Source: Scedosporium boydii
Lineage: Eukaryota; Ascomycota; Sordariomycetes; Microascales; Microascaceae
Direction: 5' to 3'
Length of the DNA stretch: 64,000 nucleotides
NCBI GenBank assembly: GCA_002221725.1
Contig: NJFT01000134.1
Location: forward strand, 1 to 64,000
A program made the position numbers and the translations under genes. Positions 11,420 to 21,728 of this stretch are shown one piece after another (the stretch's first letter is position 1; every line of letters starts with the position of its first letter). The notes beneath the pieces are model-generated. The model did not search any database and was not told the DNA's origin. It was given only the letters and a program-made list of their open reading frames with translations.

Positions 11420-12693
11420 GTGCACCTGGATGGGCAGGACGTTGACGAGAAAGTCTGTTGTCGGAGAAGGGCAGTGAAAAGAAAAGGATATTTGTATTCA
11501 TTGTTGCACATGGTTTCGGTTGATACCCCCCCTCTTGAACTATTGTTTAGGTAGGGACCGTCTCTAAGCATGGGGTTTGGCCACTCGGTCAAGGCGCTGA
11601 TTTAGAGACAACAGCAAATCATGACTCTATCCATATGCTTTTACGAAGAACTTGTATGCTTCTTCTAGGCACAGGCAGTCCATATGTACTACCTTCGTAG
11701 GCAATAAGCCAAATATTCGGTTACGCGCGTAAATTCTACAAAGTCCCGTTCACGAGAGTCAACCTCGGATATTTGATATCTAGTAAACTCCTCCATCGTA
11801 GGCGATTCCTTGGGTCGTGGCTGAGTAGGGCACTATTAACAAAGCTGAGCGGATCCTGGCGACTTTTGATTTTACTAGTCAAGCTTACCACCCCCTGCGG
11901 ATCTCTCAGCGAGGCGGCCGCATCCCTCTAAGCATTTTTCTCCTGCTCCTTCGTCTCTTCCTGTGTTTAATGCCCTGGTGAGATTTAGATAGATCTCAAG
12001 AATCCAGGCCAAGGCTTGGAAAAATGTGGCTGATCGTGGCGCCAGTACTTCCCTTTTTTTCGATTGAAAGATCCACTTTCAAGATTATTTAGACATCTTG
12101 CGGCATGTGATTTACGAAGGAGGGAGGACCCCAGAGGGGCACAGAGGAAAATTGAGGCGGCGAGGGAAGAACGGACGGGGCGAGGTGAGGCCCCAGATCC
12201 TAAGGCCGGGGTGGAGGATTCGGATCGGTATTCATGTGATGGGTTTAAAATCTGACGTTTTTTTAATGATTTGTGCTACCTCTGATGCAAAGCGAGGTAA
12301 AGGTCATTATTACCGGTTGAAGCAAAAAGAAGCGTAGGAAAACAGCTTGGAAAGGCGACGATGCATCGGCGATATTGGACCGCCCTGTTTTAGCTGGGTG
12401 GGTTGTATCGTTGGAAAGGTCCCGTCATCTGTCGGGTCTCGGTCGGGAGGGAAAGAGGAGGCTCTCCCGCTTTTAGGGACCCTGGATGAAAGAGGGAATA
12501 TTTTGCATGTCCAATCGCATTCTGGAAAACATTGGAAGAGAACTTACTTTTCTCTAAGGAATCGAAAAGAGGACAACGTGATGTTGCACTGCCCCCCAAA
12601 AGTGCCACCTTGGGACGGTGGTGATGCTGCGACGCGGCGCGAACGGCTTTTTGAGGCCCGCCCATGATTAACGACAAAGTATAAACACCTTAA

Positions 12694-12893
12694 TACTCAG
12701 TTCGCAAATTAGACGAGAACGCCGCTCGGGTGCAGCTTGAGGAATCGGTCGACGGCTTTACCCAGCGTGATGTTGATATAATGACTACCTTAGTGAACTG
12801 CGGGAGTTGGGAAAGGCCCGCCAGGCGTTCAGGCTCAAGAGGAAGTATCAATATCTTCTCCGCAAAATGGAAGCACGTAGCAAGGATGCGTAG
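12694..12893 (+). pseudogene. Frameshifted relic of a helical, charged protein
   Basis: One frame reads YSVRKLDENAARVQLEESVD and on to GFTQRDVD at about 12694-12776. A second frame then reads NDYLSELRELGKARQAFRLK and on to KMEARSKDA, ending at TAG 12891-12893. Both have strong amphipathic-helix composition and abut within a few bases, so a small indel near 12776-12785 in an old exon is the simplest reading. The family was not recognised. Confidence 0.35.
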
Positions 12894-13106
12894 AGCTGCA
12901 TCAATTGATGTGGTGCAACATCAAATAGTGTACGAAGTACTTTCTCTTGTTTACCTCCTTCGTGATCTACTTCGTACTGTAATGGTACACACACTGCAGC
13001 ACGTTGCTTGGGCCTGGATGTGCCGATTATCCCATTCACCTTCTTTGGGGACGAACTTGATCGAAACGAAACACGATTGCGGGCTCGACTCCCAAGGGCT
13101 CCTTCG

Positions 13107-13136
13107 TAAACTAAACTAAACTAAACTAAACTAAAC
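13107..13136 (+). repeat. TAAAC pentanucleotide tandem repeat, six units
   Basis: Six perfect head-to-tail TAAAC units. Not the TTAGGG telomeric repeat. Simple microsatellite. Confidence 0.9.
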
Positions 13137-14338
13137 TTACAGGTACGAAGGAAAGCAAGGCGTAAGGCAGACAGGGCTGGCAGGGACTAGTCAGAAAAGC
13201 GCCCGACAGATGGAGTCAGTCATCGAAGATCCAAGTGTCAATGAGGCGCGTATTCTTCGTATCGTGTTGCTCTGAACTGCGAAGTACCTTCGTACTCTTC
13301 GCTCTCTGGTGCTTAAGCTCCAAGATGACATGACGAAGTATAGTTGTCTTGCTTGTCTGCGTAGTTTACAGTCAACGTCGCGCTACGGGTTCCTCGCTCC
13401 AACTGTCCTTTCCTGGTTCCTTTCCTCGGTCCATTCCTGTTTAGACAAGAACGGCGCCACCAAAACCCACGCTAGCAACTGGGCGTGCCGAACTTGAATT
13501 GATCGAACCAGAGATCAATCTTTAATGTCTGTCCCTGTTCACTAAGAATTAAGGGTTCGCAAGGGTGGATTGGAAATATTGATGGTGAACGAGTTGCCGT
13601 GGCTGATGCCCAATTCTGAGAAGAGAAGGGTCGATGCTGTCCAACGTGATCGAAAATAATGTACCTGTGTATACCTGTGTTGGGTACAAGAAACAGTCAT
13701 TTCCACACTGCTGGGGCGAGTGTTCAGCGTACCCAATACATGTGCCATCTGCCATCAAAGAGACTCGGGGATTGACGTAATAGCACAGTCGTAAACTACG
13801 CTAGTTGCACCCGTGGAAGCTCCCCAGTCGCCGCAGGCAGGAACGAACCGTTGCTGGCAAAGCTCACCTCTGATCAATTCAGGCTTCCACACCTTCATGG
13901 GACTTCACATTTCACACTGGCCGCTGTTCACACCACCTTGACGCATTTGATTTGATCCTTTCCCACCCCGCCGCCAAGAGCTTCGCCTGTTTCCTACTAA
14001 GCAGATCCCGGATCCGGCTGAGAATTGGCTGGGCTCCTTCGGCACCTTGACACCTTGAGGCCTCGACACCATCTGATACTTAAACACACCCTGTCGCACC
14101 ACCGCTCCCACTCCCACGCCAATCTCGAACGCACGAACCCCGTTGTTGTTTCTTTTCCTGTGTCTCCGGTTCAAAACACCCATAAATATCCCAGCCCCCC
14201 TCATTAATAGTTTAAACGTCTCCACAAACAATTAAGCATTGAAACGTCATCAAACTTCATCCACCCCATCATAGACACCCGCCGTCAATACATTGACGTT
14301 TCTACCTAGCATCATCGCATCTCCTCCCCAACACAACA

Positions 14339-15674
14339 ATGTCCAACGTCAACTACGGCACGGCAGCCGAAGGCGTCTCTGGCGCGCCTCCCGCCGTCCA
14401 CTCCATCAACGGCAGCACCGCCGCCAGCGCGGGGAAGCAGCCAGCCCACGATCATCACGATGAGGGCTTCCAGGCCCAACCGGCCATGGAGGTCGTGCCC
14501 CCCCGTCAACGGGACCTACAACGCAGCTATGCCACCATTGTCGATTCCGACGCGAACCCCAAGGGCTGGTATGGCTCCATGAGTAAGTTTTCTTTATCGC
14601 TTGATGTTCATTAATTCTGTCTCGAAAGCGCGTCGCATCCCTGCCAGGCGCCTGAGCTGTCCAACGCCAGAAGAAGCTCCCTCCATGGTCTAGACCTTCT
14701 CTCGGAATTTTCCCCTCACTAACACGTCTTTTTCTCTCTTCAAGTTAATGGACTGGGCGTCTGCATCGGAGCTATCGGCGCCGTCCCCTGCTGTCCTTTC
14801 CCCAACCCCTACAAGACCGTCGGCCAGGGCCACGTCGGTCTCGTCACCAAGTTCGGCAAGTTCTACAAGGCCGTCGACCCGGGCCTCGTCAAGGTCAACC
14901 CCCTCAGCGAGAGGCTCATCCAGGTCGACGTCAAGATCCAAATCGCCGAAGTGCCCCAGCAGACCTGCATGACCAAGGACAACGTCACGCTCCACCTCAA
15001 CTCCGTCATCTACTACCACATCATCTCGCCCCACAAGGCCGCCTTCGGCATTTCTAATGTGCGCCAGGCCCTCATCGAGCGTACTCAGACTACCCTGCGC
15101 CACGTCGTCGGTGCCCGCGTCCTTCAGGACGTCATCGAGCGCCGCGAGGAGATTGCCAATTCCATCAGCGAGATAATCGACACCATTGCTACTGGGTGGG
15201 GTGTCAAGGTTGAGAGCATGCTCATCAAGGACATCATCTTTAGCTCGGAGCTTCAGGAGAGTCTGTCCATGGCGGCCCAGAGCAAGCGTATTGGTGAGAG
15301 CAAGATTATCGCCGCCCAGGCTGAGGTACCTTTTTTTCCCTTTTCTTTTTCCTCTCTTGGCTGCCCCGGAATTACGATGCTAACTACTATAACTCCAACA
15401 GGTTGAGGCTGCCAAGCTGATGCGCCAGGCTGCCGACATCCTCTCGTCCGCTCCCGCCATGCAGATCCGCTACCTCGAAGCCATGCAGTCCATGGCCAAA
15501 TCTGCCAACAGCAAGGTCATCTTCCTGCCCGCTGCCAACCAGACCATGCCCAACAGCACCGTCTTCAACAAGGATGGCGAGGCTTCGAGCGTTGCCGACT
15601 TTGCTCACGACTTTAGCGCGACGAATCCCGGTCTTCAGCAGGCTATCAACGCCCGCATCGTTGAGCACATCTAA
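14339..15674 (+). CDS. Stomatin-family SPFH/band 7 protein
   Basis: Three exons: 14339-14582, 14745-15325 and 15402-15674. The introns are GTAAGT...CAAG, with a CTAAC branch site, and GTACCT...ACAG, with a GCTAACT branch site. Predicted 365 aa. A short hydrophobic, Cys-containing segment (GVCIGAIGAVPCCPFPNPYK) precedes the SPFH domain (GLVTKFGKFYKAVDPGL through EVPQQTCMTKDNVTL and the coiled ALIERTQTTLRHVVG). This matches the stomatin/podocin hairpin-anchored layout. Such proteins oligomerise on membranes and organise lipid or channel microdomains. The N-terminal ~85 residues are low-complexity. It is closer to stomatin than to the mitochondrial prohibitins, but the exact subfamily is inferred. 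Confidence 0.9.
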
Positions 15675-17258
15675 GGGGGTCATGAGCTGAGGATGTAATA
15701 CGTTTCGTTCTTTCGTTCTGTCTCATTTTTTTAACCCGTTCTCGTTACTATTATTCCTGCCCCCGGTTTCTTCAAGTCTAGTTTTGAAAGTGTACGAGAG
15801 TAATGTCTGGTCTGGTCCTCATATACCCCAATCCGTCATATGGTCGGTTTCTTAGTTTATTTTGTTTTCTTCTTATTCCAAGTTTTATTCAGAAAATACC
15901 ACAGCACCCCCTTAAGGGACGGAATGCCTCCTCTCTATATGCTTTCTTAAGGCACTAATGCGAGATGAGATAAAAATGGAAAAAATTGAGAAAAAAAACA
16001 CAAGATGTATTTCTATTCCCTGACGATTGTTCCCCCTTATCTTGCGAAACAGGGGGAGATGGTTCATTCGTTTTACCTGAGGATAGCCGTTGTAACTGTC
16101 GATAACAAGTACGATCTAATCAAATCTTGAAGTTGCAAATGTCTTAAGAATTTTACTGCGGAAGACGGCATGGCCGGCGAGAGAGCCTCACCCGGAAGGC
16201 TGTGTACATCCTTCTAGGAATAATCCATGCTGCATCGCCCGCTCCAACCTTATGTCGATCGATTCTTCTTATCTTCCCATCCTCCGCCCTCTTTATTCAC
16301 TACTAAAAAAAGACACGCACACACAAGGCCTTCGTGATGCGTCTTATTCCCCTCGAAATGGCACATGAAGTCTGCTATCATGGGGGCCTCATCTGTCACT
16401 CTCTTCGGTCTTCTCTTTTCATCTGAGGCGATCCTTGGCCGGCGCTAAGTTGAAGCGTGATGGCCACTCATGGGTTCCGATATTTAGAAACCCATACGCT
16501 ATGCATTAGATATCCGTTCATGCTTTCGGGCAGGAGTCGGCTTTTGGGCGTTGCTCGGGGTCCAGGCGGAAGAATTGTCGAGGGTATAGGGCAACATCGT
16601 CGTCCTCGGGTACATGCCAATCCTAGATAATGCCCTGAAGCGTATTTCTGAGATGAATGGGGAAACCTAGAAACGTGCGGGCTTGAGCGCTTATATGCGG
16701 GAAACTTGCTCAAGTTAATTATCCCGCGTATTACCTGGCGGCCGGTAGAATCCAATTTTGCAGCACACGACAGCGACTCTCCTCATCTAACCTGTATTAT
16801 AAGCAGTAATGATCTACTTTGAATTATTTCGTTGTCTCGGTTTTGAAGTAAGGTTTGAGCTAGGAGTGTGTCGAAGGAGTCGGAGGGTGTGAGTGTAACA
16901 AGCCAAGGGGAGCGAGTTGCGCGTCGTGGCCTCCCCACGTGCGCATAGAAGGACTGCCAGTGAGCTCTGAGATGTAGAATATGTTCAACGTTGGTGATCA
17001 AGACTAGGGAAAATATCATTAGGCAGAACCTGGAACAAAGTTGGTTGGCATCAAGCTCTGGATACATTTCACTCAGACCCTCACGAGGAACCAAGGGGAG
17101 GGCTCTCATGCCCATTGCTCTAGGGGGGAGGAAAGCTTAAAAATAAAAATAAAAGAAAAGTTGGTAAAAAAAAGACATCTTTTGCATTGGGAATAATCAT
17201 ACAATATATATATATATATATATCCTCTTTCTTACAGCTAAGCGGTGTGATGTGGTCC
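15675..17258. other. Intergenic between convergent stomatin and glycosyltransferase genes
   Basis: About 1.6 kb with both 3' flanks, an AT dinucleotide run (17204-17222), and no convincing coding frame. Confidence 0.5.
17204..17222. repeat. (AT)n microsatellite
   Basis: An uninterrupted AT dinucleotide tract just outside the 3' end of the glycosyltransferase gene. Confidence 0.9.
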
Positions 17259-18524
17259 TCAATCGGGGAGCTTCTGATACTTCAAGTCCGGAGGCGCTCT
17301 CCTACAACAACACCTCCAAACCGCCAAACCAACCAGGCCAACAACCCCCAAAACGATCAATAGAATATGGTCCCCAATCCAATCAAACATCGCCTTATCC
17401 CAATCATCCCAAGAACCCCCCCTCACCTGCGTGAAAAACACCCAAGGGTCCGCACCAGGCCGCCCGTCCATCAGGATATGATGCAGCGGCGCCCACCCCA
17501 CGCCATCGAATCCCCGGACCGTGCCGTCGGCAGCCAGCAACGAGTGGTACTTTTCGAAGATGGCGGTGACGTACCACTGTCCCGTGCAGTACATGACGAC
17601 GACGTAAGGCAAGAGCCAGTTCCAGTCGTAGGGGATGAGGTTGTCGGTCAGGAGGTGGAACCAGGGGTGTTCGGGCTGGCCGCCGAGGATGTTGTTGCTT
17701 AGGGCGCCCATGCCGCCGTCGGTGGTGAAGGCGGGATAGTACCGCAATGGGTCAAGGCTTTCGGCGCATCCCTGGAGGTTGTTAGTTTCTTTTTATTTTC
17801 TTCATATTTTGTTCTTCTTTTTCTTCCGTGGTGGTTCGGAGTTGGCGGGAAGAGAGGAAGGCGGACGAGCGAGCCCTTGTAGTTTACTCACATTGTCCAA
17901 GTCGATGTAAATGCCCCCGTAATGCCGGAGAATAAAGTACTTCAGGGCATCGACTCGCTGAATGGGATATCTGTACCAATCGTAAGTCGGCAGGAACCAG
18001 GGGTATTGCTCCTCGATGAATTTCCTCGAATTCCTGCTCGTCCACAGCTATTTTTTTTGTTGAAAAATGTCAGCTGTGGTCATGTTATAGCGCTACGGAA
18101 TCGCATCATATCTTTAATGAGAGACTAGGCTTCGAAGCCCTTGCCAAACCCAGTCCAGCCAAAGATAGAAGCAAAAAATGAAAAAAAGAAGAAAAAAACT
18201 CACCTTGTGTTCCCACTCGGGATTCAACAAAACACACGTCTGATGCGCCTCCTCCCAATCCTCAGGAAGCCTATCATCATTCGGATCACGCCAATTGTGA
18301 AAGATCTGGTGCAGGATCCTTGGCACGACTGGCTCTCTACCGTCAGCTTCCCTCGTAGCGATCTCGACCTGCGTGATCTTGATACCGGAATGCTCGCCGA
18401 AGACGCCGAATAATTGGGCAAAGGCCAGGACCCGCGGCACGAAGGTGAAGATGAACGTGGCAGCGGCAAGGATGACGGTGAGCAGGGCGAGGAGACGCCA
18501 CGCTCGTCGTTGGGTAATAATCAT
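17259..18524 (-). CDS. SUR1/CSH1-like inositol phosphoceramide mannosyltransferase (DXD glycosyltransferase)
   Basis: Three phase-0 exons on the minus strand: 18524-18204, 18047-17892 and 17771-17259 (introns of 156 and 120 nt), giving 329 aa. An N-terminal hydrophobic segment (WRLLALLTVILAAATFIF) acts as a signal anchor. The lumenal part has PRILHQIFHNWRDPND and the catalytic DXD motif as GGIYIDLDN (DLD at residues 156-158), typical of the Gly_transf_sug family. A second hydrophobic segment lies near the C-terminus (HILLIVLGVVGLVGLAVW), followed by a Cys/Arg-rich tail. In yeast, Sur1/Csh1 with Csg2 mannosylates IPC to MIPC in the Golgi. Substrate assignment here rests on family resemblance; an Och1-like activity is less likely. 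Confidence 0.85.
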
Positions 18525-19448
18525 GTCATGGGATGTTTTTTGGGGGAAGTTTGTCGCGTGTGAGAGGGAGCTGCGTAGCTCAGGCGGTCTGAACTTTCGT
18601 TTTGCTTGTTGGTTCTTCTGCTTGGTGTCTCCTGTCCGTCGTTTTTTTTTCCGTTTTCCTTTTGGTTTTCTCCTTTTTACTTTGCACCCCTTCCTTTTCG
18701 TTTATTCTTCCATTATCGCCAAGGCTGCCGCACACTTGCCAATTGAAATAAAAATCCTCGTGGGTTGTTTATTCGAAGACGAAGAATACGAAAGGAAGAG
18801 AAGGAAGAAAAGGGGAAATACGAAAGTTGAAAATCAGGCTACGAAGTACGAAACAGTCCAAAGTCAGTCAGATTTGGCGATAATTTACACTCACGCCCCA
18901 ACGCGTCAACACAGACCCCACGGCGACGTTATCCTTTTTGCAACATTGTGTTGGTCGCGGGATTGGGATTGGGAATGGGTTTGCATTCCAACAATGAAAC
19001 GGCCAACACGAAAAAATAAGGTGAGTGCGGCTCTGTGTTACCCGAATTGATTCAAACTTCTCTCCCTTGCGGAATCCCATCGCGACGCTCTCTCAAATTC
19101 CTTGCATCTCTGCAAGTGTCCTTTTCCATCCTCATGTCCCGCCAGAAGAAGGTATGTTCTCAAATATGTTTCGAAGAAGGAAAGAAAGAAAGAGAAGGGG
19201 AAAAAACAAATTCGTGCGATTTATACAAAGTTTGGAGTTTTATTTATACCTAAACATGATATGTCTAGACATGCTACTCATCGCCCCGACCTATGCCAGA
19301 GAGACCTATTGAAAAAGACAAAACAAAAAAGAGGATGCAAAGAGGATGCCTTCTACACCACCATAAACATACAAGCAGCCCCGGAAGACTGAGACTGAAA
19401 CAATATCAACGAGAATGATACTCCACACGAATTACCCGCCCACGGCGT
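18525..19448. other. Intergenic, upstream of the glycosyltransferase and downstream of the acyl-CoA synthetase
   Basis: About 0.9 kb. Contains T-rich and A-rich stretches and a TACGAAGTACGAA motif (18840-18852). No supportable gene. Confidence 0.5.
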
Positions 19449-21728
19449 TTACAGCTTAGCCTTGGCCGTGAGGGCGGGATCGGCAGCGATCTCCTCATAC
19501 ATGCGGCTGATCTCCGCCTTGAACGCCTTGGCTACCGGCGCCCTCTTGAGCTTAAGACTAGAAAGAAAACAAAGGTCAGTATTAAAGAAAGCAACACAGG
19601 GTCAAGGAGTTGCACTTACGTTGGCGTCAACAGCTCGTTGTCGACGGTGAACGGGTCGACGAGGAGGAGACAATTGCGAACCCTCTCGAAGCTGTTAAAC
19701 TTGTGGCGCCTACCAATGCCATCAAGGATCTTAAGGAACGCCTTCTTCACAGCGGGATCAGCACCCGCCGCCCTCAAGCCCTCAACGTCGGCCGCGTCAA
19801 CAGGCTTCTTAAGAATGTTGCTAGCCCAGGGCGCAAAGTTGGCGGGGTCGACGCCGAAGATGGCTACGAGCGTGGACTGCGTGGGATCGCCGTGGACATA
19901 CGCCGTGGCCACGAGCGTGGTGCTACCCGTGTACACGTTCTCGATCCTCTCGGGCGAGATGTACTCGCCCTGCGAAAGCTTGAGCACGTTCTTCTTGCGG
20001 TCGACGATCTTGATGCGACCGAGGCTATCGATCTCCGCGATGTCGCCCGTGTGGAACCACCCGTCGGCGTCGAGCGCCTTCTTGGTCTCCTCGTCATTCT
20101 TGTAGTATTCACGGAAAATGCAGGGGCCACGAAGCAGGAGCTCGCCCCTGGGGCACGGCTTGTCATTCACCGAGTACTCAAGGTCGGGGACCGACTCCAA
20201 GCAGACCTCAACACAGGGCGCCGGCGGGCCGACGTTGCCGATGGTGAAGTCCTGTCGGAGTTGGACCGAGGCGACGGCGTACGACTCCGTTAGGCCATAG
20301 CCCTGCGCGAACGAGTTGCCGAACGCGGCGCGGAGGAATTCGTGCACGTCGGGGTCGAGCATGGCGCTTCCGCTGACCATGCTGTGACACCTCTGCAGGC
20401 CGACGGCGGCACGGACCTTGGGGGTCCAGATGCGGTCGTAGAGGAGATGGGTGTTGGAGGCGGAGCCGGCGGGCTTGCGCATGTTGGCCTTTTTCGTGTT
20501 GATGACGTGGCGCGAGAGAGCTCCCTTGACGCCCTCAGCCTCGACGGTGGCGGTTCGGAGAGCGGAGTTGAACTTGTTGAAGAGGCGCGGCACGGACATC
20601 AATCCGGTGGGGCCGAGCAGCTTCATGTCTTCAACAAGCCCGGCGATGTCTCCGTGGAAATAGCCGACGCAGGCACCCTCGGCAAGGGCCGTCATATCGA
20701 CCATCCTGCCGTAGATATGCGCCAACGGGAGATAAGAGATGTGGACGTCCTTGGGGCCTACGGTGCCGGCAGATCGAGCTCCAGAAATGGCAGCAACGGC
20801 GTTACCGTGGGTGAGGACGACACCCTTGGGCACGCCGGTGGTACCGGAGGTGTAGTTGATAGTGGCGATGTCTTCCCGACGAGGGGGAACGGGCTGCCTT
20901 CCGGACTCGGCACCGAGAGCTTCAACGCCAGCCAAGGAGTAGACCTGGATTCCGCTCTGGGCGGCAATGGAGTTGAGGACTTCGAGCTTGGTATGTCCGG
21001 ATTGCTCACCGGCCTCCATCGAGTCGAGGCAGACGATGATCTTCAACGTCGGAATGCGCGGGGCAAGCTTGAGGAGAGTGGGGATATGGGGCAACGAGCA
21101 GAGGACGCAGGCAAGCTCGGCGTGGTTCATGATATACTCGGTAGTGTCGGGACCGAGAGTCTCATACAGGGAGACGGTGTAGAGAGACTGAGATACGATA
21201 CCGAAATCTTCAAAAGGCATTCTCACGCGTTAGAAACTAGGCGGAACCCCCCAGGAAACGAGAAAAAGAATAAGGGGAAACACAAGAGCTCGACATACCG
21301 GCAATCTGCCATTCGGCGCGGTTCTGCGACCACAAGCCAACACCGAACTTGTCGGCGGTAATACCGATCTTCTTGTGGATCTCGACAAGTCCAGCACCGA
21401 GATTCTTGCTTCGCTTGTTAACGTCCGAGTACGTCTGCCAAACGTACTTGTTCTCCCACGTCTTCGTCTGGGCGTTCCAAGGTCGGGTGCCAAGACACCT
21501 GGAGTTGGGGAACTTCCTCACGGCATCCTGGAAAAGGTCATAGGTGCTCTGGATCGAGGGGTCGTATGTGGTAAGGAGAGGTCCATCGCGGAATCGCCAG
21601 TGCCTGTAGATGGGAGTGCGATCTGCCCTCTCGGTCCCGGCAACGGGGACAGCGTGGGCGGAGCCTGGAGGAGGGGGGATGCCGATTTCGCGGATGGCGC
21701 GGTCGGAGTAGACCCGGGGGGCGGTCAT
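19449..21728 (-). CDS. Long-chain acyl-CoA synthetase with peroxisomal targeting signal
   Basis: Three exons on the minus strand: 21728-21299, 21207-19620 and 19557-19449, giving 708 aa. Introns of 91 and 62 nt keep frame; the first has a CTAAC branch site, and its junction gives WQIADFGIVSQSLYTV. Adenylate-forming motifs are intact: YTSGTTGVPKG (about residues 262-272), GYGLTES, and DGWFHTGDIAEID followed by DRKKNVLKLSQGEYISPE. It converts long-chain fatty acids to acyl-CoA with ATP and CoA. The protein ends in AKL, a PTS1-type tripeptide, and no membrane segment is evident. A role in activating fatty acids for peroxisomal beta-oxidation is therefore inferred. The AKL only appears once the short third exon is spliced in. 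Long plus-strand frames over this gene are shadows. Confidence 0.93.

Larger units (their letters stand above)
11420..14338. other. 2.9 kb intergenic region with repeats and a gene relic
   Basis: Contains the APC10 3' flank, a frameshifted coding relic (12694-12893), several TACGAAGTA-type motifs (12931, 12968, 13280-13340), a TAAAC tandem repeat, and a C/T-rich leader just upstream of the stomatin ATG. No intact gene was seen. Confidence 0.5.

Noticed and set aside
13107..13136. TAAAC repeat considered as interstitial telomere
   Set aside because: Unit is five bases and not TTAGGG/CCCTAA; simple microsatellite.
19610..20293. 227-codon plus-strand frame
   Set aside because: Antisense to the same acyl-CoA synthetase exon; no domain.
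20342..21361. 339-codon plus-strand frame
   Set aside because: Lies entirely antisense to the acyl-CoA synthetase; repetitive Gly/Val/Asp composition typical of a shadow frame.
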